A stretch of DNA of 64,000 nucleotides from Rhynchopus euleeides (lineage: Eukaryota; Euglenozoa; Diplonemea; Diplonemida; Diplonemidae): contig OY723253.1 of NCBI GenBank assembly GCA_963210315.1, positions 2,170,001 to 2,234,000 of the forward strand, read 5' to 3'. The position numbers were made by a program, and so were the translations under genes. Under the pieces are notes generated by a model. It made no database searches. It was not told the origin of the DNA and was given only the letters and a program-made list of their open reading frames with translations. Position 1 is the stretch's first letter, and every line of letters begins with the position of its first letter. Positions 61,321-64,000 of the stretch are shown in pieces.

Positions 61321-62820
61321 TACAAAAAACTGTAATTTTTTTGAAATATCCAGGTCTGGAGGTCAACAGCGCAAAACCACCCCCAGACCCACCCCAGATA
61401 TGAATTTCCGGTGGTTTTTACCCACTTTTGGGCCCACCAACACTCATTTTTGGCCAGTTTTTGGCTTTTTTTGGCTTTTCTGGGGTGAGTCCTGTGCAGG
61501 GTGGTTGCAGGGTCATTTTTGGGTAAAAATGTGCATTTAACGCACCTCTGCTGGTCCTAGAGGCCCTGGATGGTATACAATGTACCCCAGGGATGCCTAG
61601 GGTACGTTTTTCACCCGAAACCCACCCAAAATGGGGTATAGTTGCCCAATTTTTGACATTTTTTCATGAAATTGGACCTACAACATCGTTGCAGGGTCCT
61701 TTTCCTTGGGTAAAATTACGCATTTTCACGTGCTTCTACTGGTCGTAGAGGCCCTGGATGGTATACAATGTACCCCAGGGATGCCTAGGGTACGTTTTTC
61801 ACCCGAAAAACACCCGAAATGGGGTATAGTTGCCCAATTTTTGACATTTTTTCATGAAATTGGGACTTTTACCCCACATGGGCGAATCCCCCATTTTTCA
61901 CAGTTTTTTCGAAAAATTGGACGGAATTTAGGCAATTCGGTGTCGAAAACCTGTTCCAACAGGCCCGTACACCCCTTTTCGGGCATACCCAGTGGTTTCT
62001 GGGTGGTTATAGGGTTGTAGGGTGCCTACAACACGGTTGCAGGGTGTGTGCAGGGTCCTACAACATCGTTGCAGGGTCCACATTTTTGTGGTAAAAATGT
62101 GCATTTTAACGCACATCTACTGGTCGTAGAGGCCCTGGATGGTACACAATGTGCCCCAGGGATGCCTAGGGTACGTTTCTCAGCCGAAAACCACCCAAAA
62201 TGGGGTCTAGTTGCCCAATTTTTGATATTTTTTCAGAAAAATTGGGGCTGTTACCCTACACGGGCGAATCCCCCATTTTTCACAGTTTTTTCAAAATATC
62301 GGACTGAATTTGGGCAATTCGGTGTAGAAAACCTGTTCCGACAGGCCCATACACCCCATTTTAGGGCATACCCAGTGGTTTCTGGGTGGTTATAGGGTTG
62401 TAGGGTGCCTACAACCTGGTTGCAGGGTGCTTGCAGGGTGGTTGCAGGGTCCTTTTTTTGGGTAAAAATACGCATTTTAACGCACCTCTACTGGTCGTAG
62501 AGGCCCGGGATGATATACAATGTACCCCAGGGATGCCTAGGGTACGTTTTTCACCCGAAAAACACCCGAAATGGGGTCTAGTTGCCCCGATTTTGTCATT
62601 TTTTCATGAAAATCGGGATTTTGCCCAAAATGAGCAAAATCCCCTTTTTTTCACCGATTTTTCGAAAATTCTGACCGAAAATGGGCACCTAAGTGTGAAA
62701 AACCGGTTTCATTGGGTCCACAGACATATTTTTGAGGTGGGTACACCCATTTTAGGTGCCAATAACCCTTGTTTGGGGTCGGAAAAATTTTTATTACAAT
62801 TTTTTCCCGTACATCCGGGG
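61321..62820. repeat. satellite block 1, imperfect 370-380-bp units
   Basis: The segment from CGCACCTCT through TACAATGTACCCCAGGG to AGTTGCCCAATTTTTGAC begins at 61541, 61729, 62110 and 62481. Spacings are 188, 381 and 371, so the second unit follows a half-length one. GGTTGCAGGGT and GGTGCCTACAAC motifs recur between them. Short frames across the block are repeat translations, not genes. The block ends at a long G-run (62826-62843). Confidence 0.85.
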
Positions 62821-63013
62821 CCCTAGGGGGGGGGGGGGGGGGGCTGGCGTGCAGGGTGCAGGCAGCGCGCGCAAATGCGACCTGTTTCCGGGTGCCCGCG
62901 CGCTCCCGGCGACCGTGCACCCTGGGTGCACGGGTTTGGGCTGAATCTGGGTGACGTACGCGTAGGGCTCCCACCCTGAAAATGGGCTATCTGCAGTCAC
63001 TCCAGGGACCTGA

Positions 63014-64000
63014 CATCACCTGAAAGTGACCCAAAAGTGCGGAATCTTCGACTCGCGGAATCGCGATTGACCCCTTCCATTGCACTCTTTGGGCTCTGTG
63101 CGGATCGTAGTGGGGTCACACTGTGGGTCTAGGTGCCAAGCTTCACCCATGAAATGTGGGTCTAGTTCAGGGGCTGGTCATAGGAGACTGTGATGGGAGG
63201 CCGAGAGTCAGCCAGCCCACCCACCCAGCGGGACCCCCTCCTCGGGTGTTCCGAAACCCCGTTCTTTTGAATATTTGGAATCTGTGCGCATCGTAGTGGG
63301 GTCACTTTGTAGGTCTAGGTGACAAGCTTTGTCCATGAAATGTGGCTCTGGTTCAGGGGCTGGTCATGGGTGAAGGTGACTGGGAGTAACACACCATGCC
63401 ACCCCACCCAGCCACCCACCCAGCGGGACCCCCTCCTCAGGTGTTCCAAAACCCCGTTCTTTTGAACGTTTGAAACTTTTGCGGATCGTAGTGGGTCATT
63501 TTATAGGTCTATGTGACAAACATCGTCCATGAAATGTGACTCTGGTTCAGGGGCTGGTCCGAAGAGAAAGTGACTGAGGTAGCCACACGGCCGAGAGGGG
63601 GGCCGAGAGTCAGCCAGCCCACCCACCCAGCGGGACCCCCTCCACGAGTGTTTCAAAACCCCGTTCTTTTGAACGTTTGAAACTTTTGCGGATCGTAGTG
63701 GGGTCACACTGTGGGTCTAGGTGCCCAGCTTCACCCATGAAAAAGCGGTCTGGTTCAGGGGCTGGTTATGGGTGAAGGGTGACTGGGTGACACACACCAT
63801 GACACCCCACCCTACCCAGCGGGACCCCCTCCTCGGGTATTCCAAAACCCCTTTCTTTTGAACGTTTGGAATTTGTGCGGATCACAGTGGGGTCACTTTG
63901 ATGGTGTGTGAGCCAAGTATCACCCATGAAACACGGGTCTGGTTCAGGGACTGGTCGTGGGAGAAGGTGGCTGGGAGGCAGCCAGTCCACTACACCCCAC
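63014..64000. repeat. satellite block 2, about 190-205-bp units, runs off the window
   Basis: Five units share GCGGATCGTAGTGGGGTCAC (near 63100, 63288, 63482, 63688, 63878), then CATGAAA, GGTTCAGGGGCTGGTC and CCCAGCGGGACCCCCTCC. The array is still going at the window's end, so it probably extends further. No coding. Confidence 0.88.

Overview
This is nuclear DNA of a single-celled eukaryote. Many genes are split by short GT-AG introns, mostly with donors GTATGC or GTATGT and acceptors CACAG or GCAG. GC-rich exons sit in C-rich, homopolymer-rich intergenic DNA. All thirteen host genes I recognise, the decayed one included, lie on the + strand. Nearly every start codon has a pyrimidine tract ending in AG a short way upstream. 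One-way gene order, likely trans-splice acceptors and abundant conventional cis introns together point to Euglenozoa, most likely a diplonemid. That assignment is inference: I saw no spliced-leader RNA gene.

Host genes in order: an RJL (RBJ/DNAJC27-like) small GTPase (1.1-1.9 kb); an NPSN-type Qb-SNARE in four exons (2.7-5.0 kb); a possible 62-residue protein (6.3 kb); a secreted CUB-like/tyrosinase/Cys-rich protein (7.2-9.7 kb); a RING-TRAF-MATH ubiquitin ligase (12.0-13.0 kb); a decayed ankyrin/ADP-ribosyltransferase/WD40 gene (18.2-20.1 kb); a P5A-type ATPase (21.2-25.6 kb); a leucine-rich-repeat protein with a Lys/Ala tail (27.8-29.2 kb); an ornithine-carbamoyltransferase-like enzyme with altered active-site motifs (30.1-31.1 kb); two copies of SSNA1/DIP13 (32.8-33.5 and 38.1-39.1 kb); mitoribosomal protein bS6m (41.0-41.6 kb); a kinesin-3-like motor ending in a CaaX-type box (42.8-44.9 kb); and an intronless frame for a 3425-residue protein with a C2 domain near its C-terminus (50.6-60.9 kb). 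RJL GTPase, SSNA1, kinesin and perhaps the giant C2 protein suit a flagellated cell, but the genes do not form one pathway.

The most unusual content is mobile DNA. Two elements with long terminal inverted repeats (34.7-37.7 and 45.0-48.0 kb) have unrelated repeat sequences but carry related minus-strand proteins in the same order, a large zinc-finger-bearing protein plus a small basic one, which I cannot place in a known transposase family. Their repeats are built from short palindromes iterated in both orientations, as is a 577-bp foldback element inside a SNARE intron. All three start with CAC and are flanked by 2-bp direct repeats (TG, CA, TA). Other insertions can be read to the base: a piggyBac-like element with TTAA duplications, a TA-flanked MITE nested in it, a second MITE copy in the last intron of one SSNA1 paralogue (the other paralogue keeps the empty site), a hAT-like element with an 8-bp duplication that interrupts the second large element's gene, and a TA-flanked 1.15-kb inverted-repeat element in a poly-C tract.

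The right end (61.3-64.0 kb) is two blocks of tandem satellite-like repeats that run off the window. Another tandem array (39.7-40.9 kb) sits just upstream of the bS6m gene.
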